Source of the DNA: Riptortus pedestris
Lineage: Eukaryota > Arthropoda > Insecta > Hemiptera > Alydidae
DNA: 64,000 nt
Direction of reading: 5' to 3'
Assembly: GCA_019009955.1 (NCBI GenBank)
Contig: CM032233.1
Coordinates: 123,072,501-123,136,500 of the forward strand
Shown: in pieces, positions 1 to 11,349 of the stretch
How positions within the stretch are numbered: position 1 is the stretch's first letter
Layout of the letters: every line of letters begins with the position of its first letter
Program-made: the position numbers and the translations under genes
The notes under the pieces: generated by a model
The model's input: the letters and a program-made list of their open reading frames with translations, nothing else
Database searches by the model: none
Told to the model about the DNA's origin: nothing

Positions 1-80
1 CATATTCTCTACTCGTATGTAAAAACTGACGATTAGAAGGTGGAGGGGGGAGGGAGGGTTGCTGACGACAGAAAACAAAA

Positions 81-793
81 AAGTCCGTCACGCAGGGGCT
101 GCGTAAACTAAGCAGATTTCCCCCGTGAAGTTTTACAATAGAGAAATCTGCACACTGGTAACACAATACCACCGTGATTAGATAATGAGAAATCTTTCAG
201 TTAATTGAAATAAATTCCCAACTGAAACGGCTTCTGAATTGTAAGAATAATTTATATTTTAATAACTCAAATTTTAGTAGTCCAAGAACTAAAGAAGGGG
301 GTTTGGGCGGATGAACAGAACGTATTTGCATAACGTAATCGAAACTATACCCGACCACAGACTTCATAAAAATGCAAATATCTCGCTTAATATTCAAGAT
401 AGGGAATAAATGTATATAACACTATTTATAGTACATTTAATTTGCAATAAGATTGGTTCTATACAATTTTTCGATCCGATGCATAATAACGGAGATATTT
501 TGAATTTTCGAAAATCCCCCCTCTAAACCCCCTCCTCCCTCTGGTCCGATTTCAGCCATTAACGAACTTGATCTGTCTTTTTACATAAAACGGTTAAATA
601 TCGAGTTTCGTAACGATCAAACAAAAATTGTGACCGCTAGAGCGTTAACAGACAAATATATATATAATTTTGAACGGACCTCATTTTCGTCATCTCCTGG
701 GTAGGATCGATGGACATTTGAAGAAAATTTTCGAAAATCGCGTCATGAGTACGACCTCAATAGCTGATTTCCCTTAAGGGAAATCTGCTAAAA
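81..793 (+). mobile_element. Helentron/DINE-1-like element, full copy 1
   Basis: Reference copy of the window's dominant repeat. The left end is aagtccgtcacgcaggggct, followed 20-25 bases in by agcagatttccc. A conserved body with a C-rich tract and a short TA tract follows. The right part starts near 'ttgaacggacctcattttcg' and ends with the perfect palindrome gatttcccttaagggaaatc (766-785) plus tgctaaaa. The left inset motif is the inverse of gggaaatctgct at the right end. Asymmetric inverted motif, central microsatellite and 3' hairpin are the plan of non-autonomous Helentrons such as DINE-1. No coding capacity is visible. Confidence 0.65.
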
Positions 794-1537
794 GCAGGAA
801 TAACTCCCGCAATACTAGAGTTATGAAAAAATACATAGAAAAATAACTGTAGACCATCAATTGTTTAACAAGATTGGTTCTATAACATTTGACTATCTGA
901 CTCATAACAACGAAAATATTTTAAATTTTCGAATTATCTCCCCCCCACCCTTGGAAACCCCCACAATACCAGGCCCGACTTCAGCCAATAACATATACGA
1001 TCTTTAGTGTTTACTGAAATCGTTAAATATCGAGTATGCTGTAGATCAAATAAAAATTTTCGAACAAGAGCGAAAGTCTTAATTGATGATGTCATTACAC
1101 AATTAATTTGCATTTATCTCGCATAATAAAAGCCTCTTGAAAACATTATTTTGTATTTAAGCTTAGAATAAAGTAGCTTATAATATAACAGTTTATTGTT
1201 AACAATGACATGAGTAGGATAGGGGGTTTACTGAAGGCTGAAAACTAAGTAATCCAAATATCTCGGTTAATATTTATGACAGAAAAAATATGTACATAAC
1301 GACATTTAGAGGCAATTAAATTTGCAAAAAGATTAGTTCTATACCATTTTCCGATCCTGCGTATAATAACGAAGGTATTCCGAAATTCCTCCCATCTAAC
1401 CCCCTCCCCTCCCGTCCGATTTAAGCCGTTAACTAACTCGATCTTTATTTTTACATAAAACGCTTATATATCGAGTTTGGTAACGATGAAACACCGCGCG
1501 ACTAGCCGATGAAACAGTTATCGCTACTGCGGTGACG

Positions 1538-1604
<67 letters not shown>

Positions 1605-1720
1605 GAACGGACCTCATTTTCGTCATCTAATATGTAGGATTGATGGACATTGAATAAAGTTTCCGAAAATCGCGCCACGAGTACAACCTCTATAGCTAAT
1701 TTTCCTTAAGGAAGGTTCTT
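794..1720 (+). mobile_element. Helentron-like copy 2, degenerate
   Basis: Directly follows copy 1. It has the same body in two blocks (about 800-1200 and 1240-1500), a (TA)n tract at 1541-1599, and a mutated right-end hairpin near 1698-1716. Confidence 0.5.
1541..1599. repeat. (TA)n microsatellite inside Helentron-like copy 2
   Basis: About 29 uninterrupted TA units. The same position in other copies also carries TA repeats of different length. Confidence 0.9.
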
Positions 1721-1910
1721 ATAAATAAATATCACTGATTAGATTTAATTTTAAGAAAACAATTATTTAAAGAGTCTTCAAACCCTTTACGATCGTCTTA
1801 TCACTGTTCTAAATTAGCTAGTTTCCCGCGACCGGTATAATACTCCTTCATTCTAATGGCTAGGAATTATTTTATAACATCACTTTAATAAGATTGTAAA
1901 TTGATTGCAG

Positions 1911-2100
1911 TGGGGCATTGTAACAGGGTGGCTGCTAGGATCTGTGGTGATGTGTGTATGTGTGGAGATAACCCTCCCTCTTCAGCAAGGATCACTCACT
2001 CCCACCCCTACTCTCAATGCCTTCATCATAGTTAGTCAAAGGACTGCATACTCTCTCGCCATTGCCTGGTTCATCTTCGCTGTTTCAAACAATATCGCAG
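1911..2100 (+). CDS. NRF-6-like acyltransferase, exon 1 visible in window
   Basis: The acceptor is ttgattgcag before 1911 and the donor is GTAACC at 2101. The exon encodes 63 residues plus one base (phase 0 in, phase 1 out). It starts WGIVTGWLLG and holds two membrane segments, around GWLLGSVVMCVCVEITL and TAYSLAIAWFIFAV, as expected for the late membrane helices of acyltransferase-3 proteins. No start codon belongs here; the reading frame enters from an upstream exon outside the window. Confidence 0.85.
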
Positions 2101-2220
2101 GTAACCTTTATATAATCTCATACCTTTACAACTGTACAGTTTTTATTTTGAGTACATTCGTACACAGACCAATGGAATAGAATGAAATAGACTAATGAGT
2201 GGATGGTACTATCGGTTGAT

Positions 2221-3340
2221 GAGCTCTGGAAAGTATATTTAAAGGAGCATGTCTTGTGAACAGAAGGAGTATAGGGGGATGTGTTGTGGACAGAAGGTTT
2301 ATAGGGAATGTTTTCTGGGCAGGTTTTAAGGGGATTGAATTCTAGGAAGGGGATTTAAATGAGTATGAGCTCTGGAGAGACGGTTTAAAGAGAGTTGTGT
2401 TCTGGACAGAAGGTTTATAGGGGGGTGGATTCTGGACAGAAGGATTAAAATGGGATGTGGTCTGGACAGAAGTTTTCTAGGGGCGTGAATTCTGGACAGA
2501 AGGTTTAAGGGGGTATTTGCTCTGAACAGAATGTTTATATGAAGATGAGCACTGGACAGAAGTTTAAATGAAGATGAGCTCTGGACATACGGTTTTAAGA
2601 GAGATGTGTTCTGGACAGAAGGTTTAAATGGAGATGAGCTCTGGGTAGAAGGTTTAAATAGAGATAAGCTCTGGACAAAAGGTTTATAGGGGGATGAATT
2701 CTGGACAGAAGGATTAAAATGGGATGTGTTCTGGACAGAGGGTTTCTAGAGGCGTGAATTCTGGACAGGAGGTTTAAAGGGGTATGAGCACTGGACAGAA
2801 TGTTTAAATGAAGATGAGCACTGGACAGAAGTTTAAATGAAGATGAGCTCTGGACAGAAGGTTTAAATGGAGATGAGCTCTGGCCAGAAGGTTTAAATGG
2901 AGATGCGCTCTGGACAGAAGGTTTAAATGGAGATGAGCTCTGGACAGAAGGTTTAAATGGAGATGAGCTCTGGACAGAAGGTTTAAATGGAGATGAGCTC
3001 TGGGCAGAAGGTTTAAATGGAGATGAGCTCTGGCCAGAAGGTTTTAAGAGAGATGTGTTCTGGGCAGAAGGTTTAAATGAAGATGAGCTCTGGACAGAAG
3101 GTTTAAATGGAGATGAGCTCTGGGCAGAAGGTTTAAAGGGGTGAGTACTGGACAGAAGGTTTAAATGGAGATGAGCTCTCGACAGAAGGTTTAAATGGAG
3201 ATGAGCTCTGGCCAGAAGGTTTTAAGAGAGATGTGTTCTGGACAGAAGGTTTAAATGAAGATGAGCTCTGGGCAGAAGGTTTAATTTGAGATGAGTTCTT
3301 GACAGAAGTTTTACATAGTTGTAAGCTCTGGACCGAAGGT
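2221..3340. repeat. 30-bp minisatellite, about 37 units, in an NRF-6 intron
   Basis: Tandem array of a 30-base unit starting TCTGGACAGAAGGTTTAAAT (then ggagatgagc). Units in 2830-3130 are nearly identical; those at the left edge are diverged. The period is a multiple of three, so one minus-strand frame stays open over the right end (3222 onward) as a ten-residue repeat like SRTHLHLNLL. No sign that this is translated. Confidence 0.9.
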
Positions 3341-3354
3341 TTAATGGGGTCTTC

Positions 3355-3605
3355 CGTTCCAATTGTCTTTGTATTCTTCTTCTGGTGTCCGTTCCTTTGA
3401 GATTTTCTTTATGTTCATTCTCTTTTGTCTGAGTGGAATAACGGGCATTCGAAGTTTGCTTAAGCAACCTTCTCTGTTTATGTTATTAGTACACTTTACT
3501 TTTCCTATTACTTCTTGGAAAAACTTTTCTGATATCAATGAACTTTAGGAAGCACCTTGACTTCATCAAATTTCATGTAATGTTTGGTTTGCCTGTAGTG
3601 TTCTG
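3355..3605 (-). pseudogene. Retroelement remnant: C-terminal GIY-YIG endonuclease region
   Basis: Minus-strand translation gives HYMKFDEVKVLPKVH and, after a frameshift, FFQEVIGKVKCTNNINREG followed by LSKLRMPVIPL. The F-[DN]-x-V-K-V-[LV] ... E-x-I-x-[IV] ... N-[FI]-N-R-E-x-G-x-x-L-S order is that of the GIY-YIG region at the end of reverse-transcriptase proteins in insect genomes (Penelope-like type). Stops and a frameshift make it a pseudogene. It directly abuts the minisatellite. A second remnant lies at 52085-52225. Confidence 0.5.
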
Positions 3606-4362
3606 TTATACCTATCTGTCCTGTTAAATACCTGAGCCTGTCCGAAACGTCTTCTCGTCCTTAATGCGTTCTGTGCCTGGTGTTAATCAACCGAACAAAA
3701 AAATGAGATATACTGTTGTAGCAGCAGTATTCGTTGCCAATGGTAAGAAATGCTATAGCGAGAGCATTCGTTGCCGTAGTAACGTAATGAACGGTGTCGT
3801 GGCAACATAACCACAAAGCTGTGAATAGAAAGTTGTGAAGGCGGATGATTTTTCAGTTTCATCTTTGGTTATATATTGCTAACGTGTATTTTTTGTTTTT
3901 AATCAAGTTTATAAACTAATTTAACAAAATGTAAATAAGAATATTTTCCAACTAAATAAAAATCAGTGTTGTTTCTTGACATTTTCATTTATTTTACGAA
4001 TGAACGTTGAACTATATATTCCTCCTTAATTCTTGAGCTTCATATTGTGTTCTATTTTTCTGTCTGTGCCATATGCTGTATCTTTTCTATGCTTTCTAAA
4101 TATTCTTAATTTGTTTCCGTTGTACCTGTAACTAAATGTACTACTGCCGTTTTCATTGCAATTATTCACTTGAAGTCTGGTTTATTTTTGAATTATTTTT
4201 TTGGGTTGTTTCTTTCCCGTGACCATTTTTCTGTAGAGCTGACATCCAGTGCCTTCTCTTCTAACTGAAAATTTCCTAGTACTGTAAAATGTTAAAATGT
4301 CTCATTCTTCTATACTGGAGTGTGATGGGAAGCGGCCTGCAAATACCTTTTGGTGAACGTTG

Positions 4363-4409
4363 GTTTTTTTTTTTTTTTTTTTTTTTTTTTGTTTTTTTTT
4401 TTTTTTTTT
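4363..4409. repeat. T-rich tract
   Basis: Almost pure T run broken by single G bases, in the intron between NRF-6 exons 1911-2100 and 5140-5282. The rest of that intron right of 3610 shows no recognised feature apart from a (TG)n tract near 4932-4985. Confidence 0.8.
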
Positions 4410-5139
4410 GTAAACTGCTTTCATTTAGTTGTGTCGTTTTGTTTTATGTGCCGGTGGAATGATAGGTATCTTCTTAGCCTCTCCCTAGATCTATTATTTT
4501 CCCCAAAATTGGGTGAACTGAGCATAGGGTCTAGTAAAACTTCATACTTCATGAATTCTCCATTTGGTCCCACGCTTGCACCACCGTAGAATTCGCCGTA
4601 ATAGTTACAAGTACTGTGGACGTCTTACGATACGGTTATCTTAAACTTATTCTGTCTAACTTTCAACTAAAACCAATATTTTACGAAGATATTGACGAAA
4701 TGTGTTTTATCCTTGAAGTAGCCTTCTTAGCTGGATGAAGGAATTTTCGTATAAGCGATATTGTACCTTGGGATAGTTGTAGAATGGCGTAATAAAATAC
4801 AAAGGTTCACTGAAATCGTTTGAAATATTTTTGGGAGTAACAAACAGACGTATATACAGACAAGGAATTACACTTTTATGCTATTAATCATGGCTGGTGA
4901 GCGTCCTAATAAAAAATTCAGAATATTTAACGTGTGTGTGTGTGTGTGTGAGTGTGGTGTGCGTGTGCGCGCGGGTGTGTGTGTGTTTGTCGCCGACAGT
5001 ATCTTACTTAACTCACAATGGACTCGAATCATTCAGCACTTCTGATGAATTAAGTACGCATATAAGCCACAATGAGTAAACGTTAGAGTATTTTTTTTCT
5101 AATATAATAAATTGTCTCAATAATGATTTTTTATTTCAG

Positions 5140-5282
5140 GACCAATTGGAACGATCTTGAACTGGCGTGCATTAGAACCACTCGGAAAAATTTCCTATTC
5201 AACATATTTGATTCACAAACTTGTAATAGCCATTTATATTGGAGAAACAAGAACTTCGGTGTTTTATTCCACTCCATCGACG
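5140..5282 (+). CDS. NRF-6-like acyltransferase, penultimate membrane exon
   Basis: The acceptor is tttatttcag before 5140 and the donor is GTAACA at 5283. The first two bases complete a glycine codon, and 47 codons follow. The peptide contains LNWRALEPLGKISYSTYLIH, the best conserved stretch of the family: a P-L-[GS]-[KR]-[IL]-[ST]-Y-x-x-Y-L-[IV]-H pattern at the start of a membrane helix. The longer open frame 5123-5482 in this place is in another frame and is not the gene. Confidence 0.9.
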
Positions 5283-5744
5283 GTAACATATTATTGAATT
5301 TCATATTAATTATAAAACTTAATTTCCAAACAATAAAGTATATTGTAGACTATGTAAACTATTCCTCTTGTAAGATGCATATCATTCATCGTATGTATCT
5401 GCAATGGAATTCAATAATACGATGTAAGACGTCCGCAAAAAAAGGGCCGCATCCTAAGCACATTTCCCTCGTACTTGAGTGACGCGAAGATGACATCACC
5501 ACACTATCTGATAAATATTTATCCGGTAGTAAGAACCTAAATAAAATAAACTTACATTAAAACTGGAACTAACGACTAGTAGTAAAATAATATATTTAAA
5601 AACTGCAAGAGGGGAGTAGTGAATGCTGATAACAGGTAAAACATACGAAACACCCTTCTGTTAATATAGAAGTTAAAAAAAATGAAAATGGCAAAATTTC
5701 AAAAAGTTTAGATTGGTTGTAAAGCATTTGATGGCTCTGCTAAT

Positions 5745-6536
5745 AAAAATTCGGGCGGCGTAATCTAAGCAGATTTTCCACGTGCTGTAATAAAATACTG
5801 TTATTTCACCATATGTACTCTATTTCTTAATCGAAATTCGAATTCGGGTTTATTGTAGCCAGAAAACAAGAAAAATCTAATAGCTCACTTCATATTTGAG
5901 TTACGAGAAAATGTATAGAACAAGTGTAGAGCATGAATAGTTTAAGGTGATTGGTTCTATAAAATGTGTCGATCCGACTCATAATAACGAAGATATTTTG
6001 AATTTTCAAAATTTTCCCCTTTAACCCCCCTCCCTCCCCTATTCCTGGTCCCACCTCAGCATTAAGATTAACAGTCGAACCCAGAAAATTTCTAATGATG
6101 ACGTATTTGCTTGTATCTCACGCAGTAAAAGTTCAATGAAAACAATATTTGGTATTTAAGCTTCGAATAAAGCGATTCATGATCTAACAGCTTATAGTCA
6201 ATATGACATGGCTAGGAGTGGTGGTTTACTGAGGACTGAAAACTAAAAATGGCCAATATCTCGTTTAATAATCAGTATAATGACAAAATATATAGAAAAA
6301 CATTTACAGGACATACAATTTCCAGTAATATTGGGTTTATACACTTTTTCAATCCGACTCATAATGACGGACATATTTTGAATTTTTGAAATGTCCTCCC
6401 TCTAAACCACCATTCTTCCCACTGGTCCGATTTCGGACACTAACGGGTCTGTATTTTTATATAAAACGTTTAAATGTGAAGTTCGGTAACGATCAAACTA
6501 TAATTGCGAACACTAGAGTTAACAGGCATGCATATG

Positions 6537-6599
<63 letters not shown>

Positions 6600-7400
6600 T
6601 AGCTCAGATACCCGGCTTCGCCCGGGAATTGATTTGAGGCTGAATAGTGATGGTATTTTTTTGGCAAGGCTTTACTTTGCACAATATTTTGACATTTACC
6701 CGTCCCAGTGTTTAGGGTTAATACCCGTTGTCGGCATTTGTTAATAATAAAATTAATTTTTATGTAAGGCTTCACTCTCCTCCAAATTGTCATATTTCCC
6801 GTCTCCTGTGCATTATGCATAGATTTCAGTTATTAAGGACAAAATATTAACACAGATTTGAATTAATTTTTCCAGGTGAGGTACCTCATAGTCCAAATTG
6901 GAATGAATTGTTGAGCATATCAATATTTCTACTCAAATTACTTGCTCCACACATTGTTCCTGGAGAAATGTATAAAACAAAAGTTAATCTAAATAAAAAA
7001 GTAAACAACTTTTGTTATGTTCATATTTGCTGAAAAACCAATAGAAAACGAAATGTCGCTATTTTTAATTTCTGGCTTCCCTTATAACCCCCACTCCTGC
7101 CCGCCCCTAGAAATGTTGGTATGGCTTGTTATAATGAAAGCGTTAGTGCTAAATTGGCTTCCCTTATAACCCCCACTCCTGTTCGTCTCAGAGGATATTA
7201 ATATAGCCTAAAGTCTAAGTTGGGTTAGTAGTAATATACATACCAAGTTACATAAAATTCGGTTCAGTCGTTTATGCGTGAAAAGGTAACAAACCAACAG
7301 ACACCAAAGAAACAAAATGCAGTTATGGTGTCTATGACATGTGAAACGAAAAGTTATCGTGAAATTTCGCGAAAGAAATCAATGTACAGACAGAAGTTAC

Positions 7401-7462
<62 letters not shown>

Positions 7463-7540
7463 AAACTGACATCAATTTCGTCATTTTACATCACGAGTAC
7501 AACCTCAACTGCTGATTTCCCATAAGGGAAGTTTACTAAA
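5745..7540 (+). mobile_element. Helentron-like copy 3, composite with inserted repeats
   Basis: Left inset motif at 5769-5783 (aagcagattttcc), body to 6535, TA tract, then an unrelated repeat (6597-7400), another TA tract and the right end with a mutated hairpin (gatttcccataagggaagtt) at 7513-7532. It fills most of the 2.3-kb intron between NRF-6 exons 5140-5282 and 7617-7725. Confidence 0.5.
6597..7400 (+). mobile_element. Microsatellite-linked repeat family (TAGCTxAGxTACCCGGC), copy 1
   Basis: Begins after a (TA)n tract with tagctcagatacccggcttc, a CCCGGC...CCCGGG stem, then a short conserved segment 'ggcaaggcttta'. It carries twice the line 'cccttataacccccactcct' and ends with 'ttcggttcagtcgtttatgc' and 'aaccaacagaca', a tail style common in animal repeats. 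Related copies: 31133-32520 (+), about 42480-42572 (-) and 62225-62320 (-). Class unassigned. Confidence 0.5.
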
Positions 7541-7616
7541 ACGATTTTAATAACCATTTGAAGGTTTCGTTTTTGTTGATCTTCGGCCATAGGATAAGTG
7601 AAATTGTCTGTTTCAG

Positions 7617-7725
7617 CTGCCTCCAGTCCTGGGTTTGTTCGTGCTCACGTTCCTTGCCGGCTTTCTACTCCACCTCACCTTCGAAGCTCCAGCATTCAAC
7701 TTGCTCAAACTTATTTTCCAGGAAC
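7617..7725 (+). CDS. NRF-6-like acyltransferase, last membrane helix exon
   Basis: The acceptor is ctgtttcag before 7617 and the donor is GTAAGT at 7726. It encodes 36 residues plus one base. The peptide is one hydrophobic helix (LPPVLGLFVLTFLAGFLLH) followed by LTFEAPAFNL, the usual end of the acyltransferase-3 domain in NRF-6 proteins, where an E-x-P motif precedes the cytoplasmic tail. Confidence 0.88.
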
Positions 7726-8184
7726 GTAAGTATATTCATATTTTTTTTCTTTTTTATTAACACTTAACTGTCATCCTAAATGAATCCGAGCCTTTTTTTG
7801 GTGGTGAAGCATAAAATAAACAATTTTCCCTTACTACTGACAGCTGGATATTGTAAAAGGATTCTCGACCAAAAAGGTTTGGCGACATAACATGATACTG
7901 ACACATTTTGGCGAAACAAATAAAAAAATCTGATTTAAGCACCACATGACTTGTTCTCCCATTAAATTAAATACGCAAAATGGTTGGTTGCATTTCATTT
8001 GATATACATTATTTCCATTTCAATACGTCGAATCGTAAAATGGCATAGAACATAATGTAGATTCCGTTTCATGATAAACAAAAAAGATTCTGTACAAGTG
8101 TTTCGTGTCTAATACATACGGAGAAAATTGTTTATTTTTGCTCTCTTCTATACCCTCCCCTCTCCTCCTCCCTAGTGGAGTTTG

Positions 8185-8445
8185 TTCATTAGGGGAGGTA
8201 CACAACTAGACGTTATAGTGATCCCAAATATGAAATTTCAGCATTTTAAGCTAGCCATTTTTGAGTTATGCGATTTACGTACAGATCGCCGGAACTAATG
8301 AAATAATGGAAAAGAATAAACAAAAACTCAACCTTCATGTTATATTTAATATTAAAATGTATAGTCCTTATAAGGGGATATTATCCTTTTTATTTTGGAT
8401 GCTCCTCTTGTCACGAGTTCCAGCTCCATCGTCAGGTTTACATTA
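8185..8445 (+). repeat. Interspersed repeat fragment, family unassigned
   Basis: Contains 'ggaggtacacaactagacgt' and 'atatgaaatttcagcatttt', shared with 34240-34360, 58600-58625 and 62880-62905. It lies in the last NRF-6 intron (7726-8603), which otherwise shows nothing. Confidence 0.35.
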
Positions 8446-8603
8446 GCATCGGAAGTAATCAGAAGACTCCCATCTCTGTTCCTATCATCTCTTCATAACA
8501 TTAATCCAAAGCTCATTTGACATTTTCATCATCGATTTTATCACCCCAATAAATTCTACGATTAAAGAATAATAAATCTAAGTATTTTATTCTTATTTTT
8601 CAG

Positions 8604-8671
8604 CTAAGTCAAGCAATGGATCAGCGATTACTCAACCAGCAGATGAAGCTTCTGAACCGCCACGGAAATGA
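8604..8671 (+). CDS. NRF-6-like acyltransferase, terminal coding exon
   Basis: The acceptor is atttttcag before 8604. The first two bases complete a proline codon, then 21 residues follow (KSSNGSAITQPADEASEPPR, then K) before TGA at 8669-8671. This is a short polar cytoplasmic tail. The alternative open frame 8616-8798 is out of phase with the upstream exon. Confidence 0.8.
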
Positions 8672-8793
8672 ATTTCAAAAATTACGGAGGTTCTCGTTAG
8701 TGGACAACTTTTTTGCGTCCGATCTTGGACAAAATCTTGTTGAAAAAATACATATAAAATTTATTATGAATTATGTAAAGTGTTATAACTCAG

Positions 8794-8799
8794 AATAAA
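8794..8799 (+). terminator. Candidate polyadenylation signal of the NRF-6-like gene
   Basis: AATAAA lies 123 bases after the stop codon, followed by a T-rich stretch at 8817-8832. It is the first such hexamer after the stop on the plus strand. Confidence 0.5.
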
Positions 8800-9324
8800 C
8801 ATCTTATACATGTAGATAATCTATTTTTGTACTTAATCATGGAAGGGTGCTAGCATCGAAACTTGAAACATTAGGGCGCTGGAGCGAGGCATTAAGTCAG
8901 TGGAAGTTAAACAAGAGATCAGCAAGTACAGTGTAGACTTTTGAGGGTTTTGAGAGACTCGAATGCTGTACAAAAGAGAATTCAATTCGAGTGACAATAA
9001 AGTGATCTTTGGCAAAGGAGCGATGAATGGCGTTGGTTTAATTTTAAGATATAAATGTTCAAGCATCTAAATATAAAATCATTAACTTCAACCGGAAACT
9101 GATCTCTTTCTGATGACAAAAAATATCTCTTTTCTACAAAAAATATTCTGATGAAGATTTCAAACTCATTAGGACAAAATAGAACAATTTACACATGTGA
9201 GCTTACCAAAGGCAATCTTATAATTTGGGGGGGGGGGAATTTAATACTAAGATAGGTGAAAAAATCAGAAAAATATGGCTTAGGACATATCATGAACATA
9301 TTTTTCTCGAAATCCAAAATTTAC

Positions 9325-9428
9325 CAGTCGTCCCTAAGGGAAATCAACTGAGGTTCCATTCATGAGGCACTTCTCAAAAAATGTCTTCAAATATCCATCC
9401 TACCAATAAGATGATGAAAATGAGGTCT

Positions 9429-9486
<58 letters not shown>

Positions 9487-9797
9487 CTGCTCTAATGGCC
9501 TTAATTATTGTTTTTCATTACAAAACTAAAAAAATCAAGTTCATTGATGGCTAAAATTGGACCAGGATGTAGGAGGGAATTTAAGAAGGGAAAACAAAAG
9601 TTAGAGATATCACTCTTATTATGAGTCAGGTCTATAAACTTTATATAACCATAGACATGTGCCTGGGCCTTGCTGTTTGGTTCTTACTAAGGGAGAAGCA
9701 GAGAATAGAATATACGGATAACATCATCTTTGGGTTATCCCTGAGTGAGGGAAATCTACTTAGTTTATGCAGCTCATGCTTAACAAGCTTCTGTCCC
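9325..9797 (-). mobile_element. Helentron-like copy 4 (minus strand)
   Basis: Read on the minus strand: left motif (taaactaagtagatttccc) near 9745-9765, body, TA tract at 9432-9484, right block and hairpin near 9330-9350. It is in the intergenic space between the two convergent genes. The remainder of 8800-11228 shows only AT-rich DNA with a TA tract at 10792-10811; it may hold long 3' untranslated regions. Confidence 0.5.
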
Positions 9798-11089
9798 TCC
9801 TTAACACGGTATTCGATTTTCTGGTTATACAAGGTTTGGCAATAGACGATGAAGCAACTATCCGAACTTACATTCCAGAAATGATAATTTACCTCAGGCT
9901 CTAGTCAACCATAACATAGACATTTCTGACAGTGTGTCTGAGTGAGAGTGTTAGTGTATAGTCTGTACTTAAAAAATTTGTGAGGTGATAAAAATTCGTC
10001 ATCAAAAGTTGGTATACTTTATAAAAAGAAAGGAATATACAAAAAGTTATTTCTGAAAAAATACAAAGTAAGAGAACATCTAATACACCTAACACTTATT
10101 AATAAACAATTAAACTTCAAAATAAATGTCATCATTTTTATTAACTCTAATCGTAAGGCATTCCTAAAATAACGCCTTGTATTATATTTTCATGTCAATA
10201 AGACATGTTTTAGTAAATTCATGAATAATTAAAATCAAATAGAATAAATCTATGTACTCTATAAAATTATTATCAATAGAAGCTATAAAATTATAAGCTA
10301 ATTTACACATTAATTTAGTGCTAAAAATAGACTTAGACTAGCACTTACAGTAGCAAAAGTAAGAATTTTTCTATATATTTAACAACTACTTAATTACATT
10401 TTGTACATTAAAATTGAATGACTAGGAAGCTTTACTAATTTCCAAAAAAAAAAAAAAAAGAACACAATTTTAGTTCAAAGAATCTAGAACCCATTCATTA
10501 AATTAACAATTCTGCTTGAGCAAAACCCTTTAATTATATATTTGTTGACTGGAAAAGTTACTCAAGAAAACCAAGAAATAAGACAGTTTCTACAATTTTT
10601 GTAGCTAAATTCTAAGATGAATTATACTTTATCCAGAAATACATAATAAAAAAACTTTTAAAATTTAGCCATGAGGTATTTTGTTTTTTTTACTAAATGT
10701 GAGCAGAATTAGATTTTATCAAACAATAACTAAAAAAATAAAAATAAATGTTAAGAGTTCAAGAAAATAAAAATAGGTAATGTGGGTTATATATATATAT
10801 ATATATATATAAATTGTTTGAAATTTTTGCAATGAATATTTCTTGAAATCAAAAAACCTTTTTCGTGAATCCCATAAATGTTTTACTATAAAATATGCAA
10901 AGACCTACATGATTTACACTTATCAAACAATTATACCGCAAGGGTCAATTAAAATATTTATGTTAATTGGCCCTTTATATATAATAATATAATTATGAGA
11001 ATATTGCTCATTAAATTTTATAAGATAAAACAACACAGATACACTCAAAACCAATTTACAAATAAAAGTTGGTGATTAGGGTTCAATCA

Positions 11090-11099
11090 TTTATTTATT
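11090..11099 (-). terminator. mesh: Candidate polyadenylation signal for mesh ending B
   Basis: Two overlapping minus-strand AATAAA hexamers about 130 bases after the TAG of exon B2. Further candidates lie farther on in this AT-rich stretch. Confidence 0.3.
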
Positions 11100-11228
11100 T
11101 TTTTTAACAGCTTAAAATGAAAGTATTTGAAATATTTTCTTTTGCTTCCAGTCATAATTAGACAGCTCAACAATTTAAGCTCACAATTTAGACCTTAAAT
11201 CTTGATAACAGATTTAACATCATTCACA

Positions 11229-11349
11229 CTAATTGACCATAGTCTCCTTGGGGCTGAGTAGCACAGCATCGGGGCTCGGTGGCCCAGGCTCGCTAGGATT
11301 CCGATGGTAACTCACTTCCGATGATGGGGGATAATTCGTCCTCAATATA
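11229..11349 (-). CDS. mesh: mesh alternative terminal exon B2: short tail
   Basis: Acceptor atgtgttgcag before 11349; one base completes an Arg codon, then 39 residues (ILRTNYPPSSEVSYHRNPSE, then PGPPSPDAVLLSPKETMVN) and TAG at 11229-11231. With exon B1 it gives a cytoplasmic tail of about 60 residues, proline- and serine-rich, unlike the acidic tail of exon A. Confidence 0.88.

Larger units (their letters stand above)
1911..8671 (+). other. Gene span: NRF-6-like membrane acyltransferase (3' part, four exons)
   Basis: The four exons 1911-2100, 5140-5282, 7617-7725 and 8604-8671 join in phase (ends in phase 1, 0, 1, stop) to give about 169 residues that match the C-terminus of insect 'nose resistant to fluoxetine 6'-like proteins. 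These are multi-pass membrane proteins of the acyltransferase-3 family; the nematode founder member acts in gut transport of lipids and drugs, while most insect members are uncharacterised. Visible features are four hydrophobic segments, the ISYSTYLIH motif and LLHLTFEAP near the end. All introns have GT-AG borders. The 5' exons with the extracellular NRF domain lie left of the window. Family assignment is from recognition of these motifs, not from a search. The gene converges on mesh, whose stop lies about 2.6 kb away. Confidence 0.85.

Noticed and set aside
2221..3340. CRISPR-like regular repeat array
   Set aside because: Units are contiguous with no unique spacers, and the host is a eukaryote; it is a minisatellite.
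3630..3680. Another hammerhead-like GAAACGTC motif
   Set aside because: No CTGANGA with a pairing stem at the required distance upstream on that strand.
5123..5482. 119-residue plus-strand open frame
   Set aside because: It overlaps NRF-6 exon 5140-5282 in a different frame; the true frame gives the conserved acyltransferase motif and phases match.
8616..8798. 60-residue plus-strand open frame at the NRF-6 end
   Set aside because: Out of phase with the preceding exon; the in-phase frame stops at 8671.
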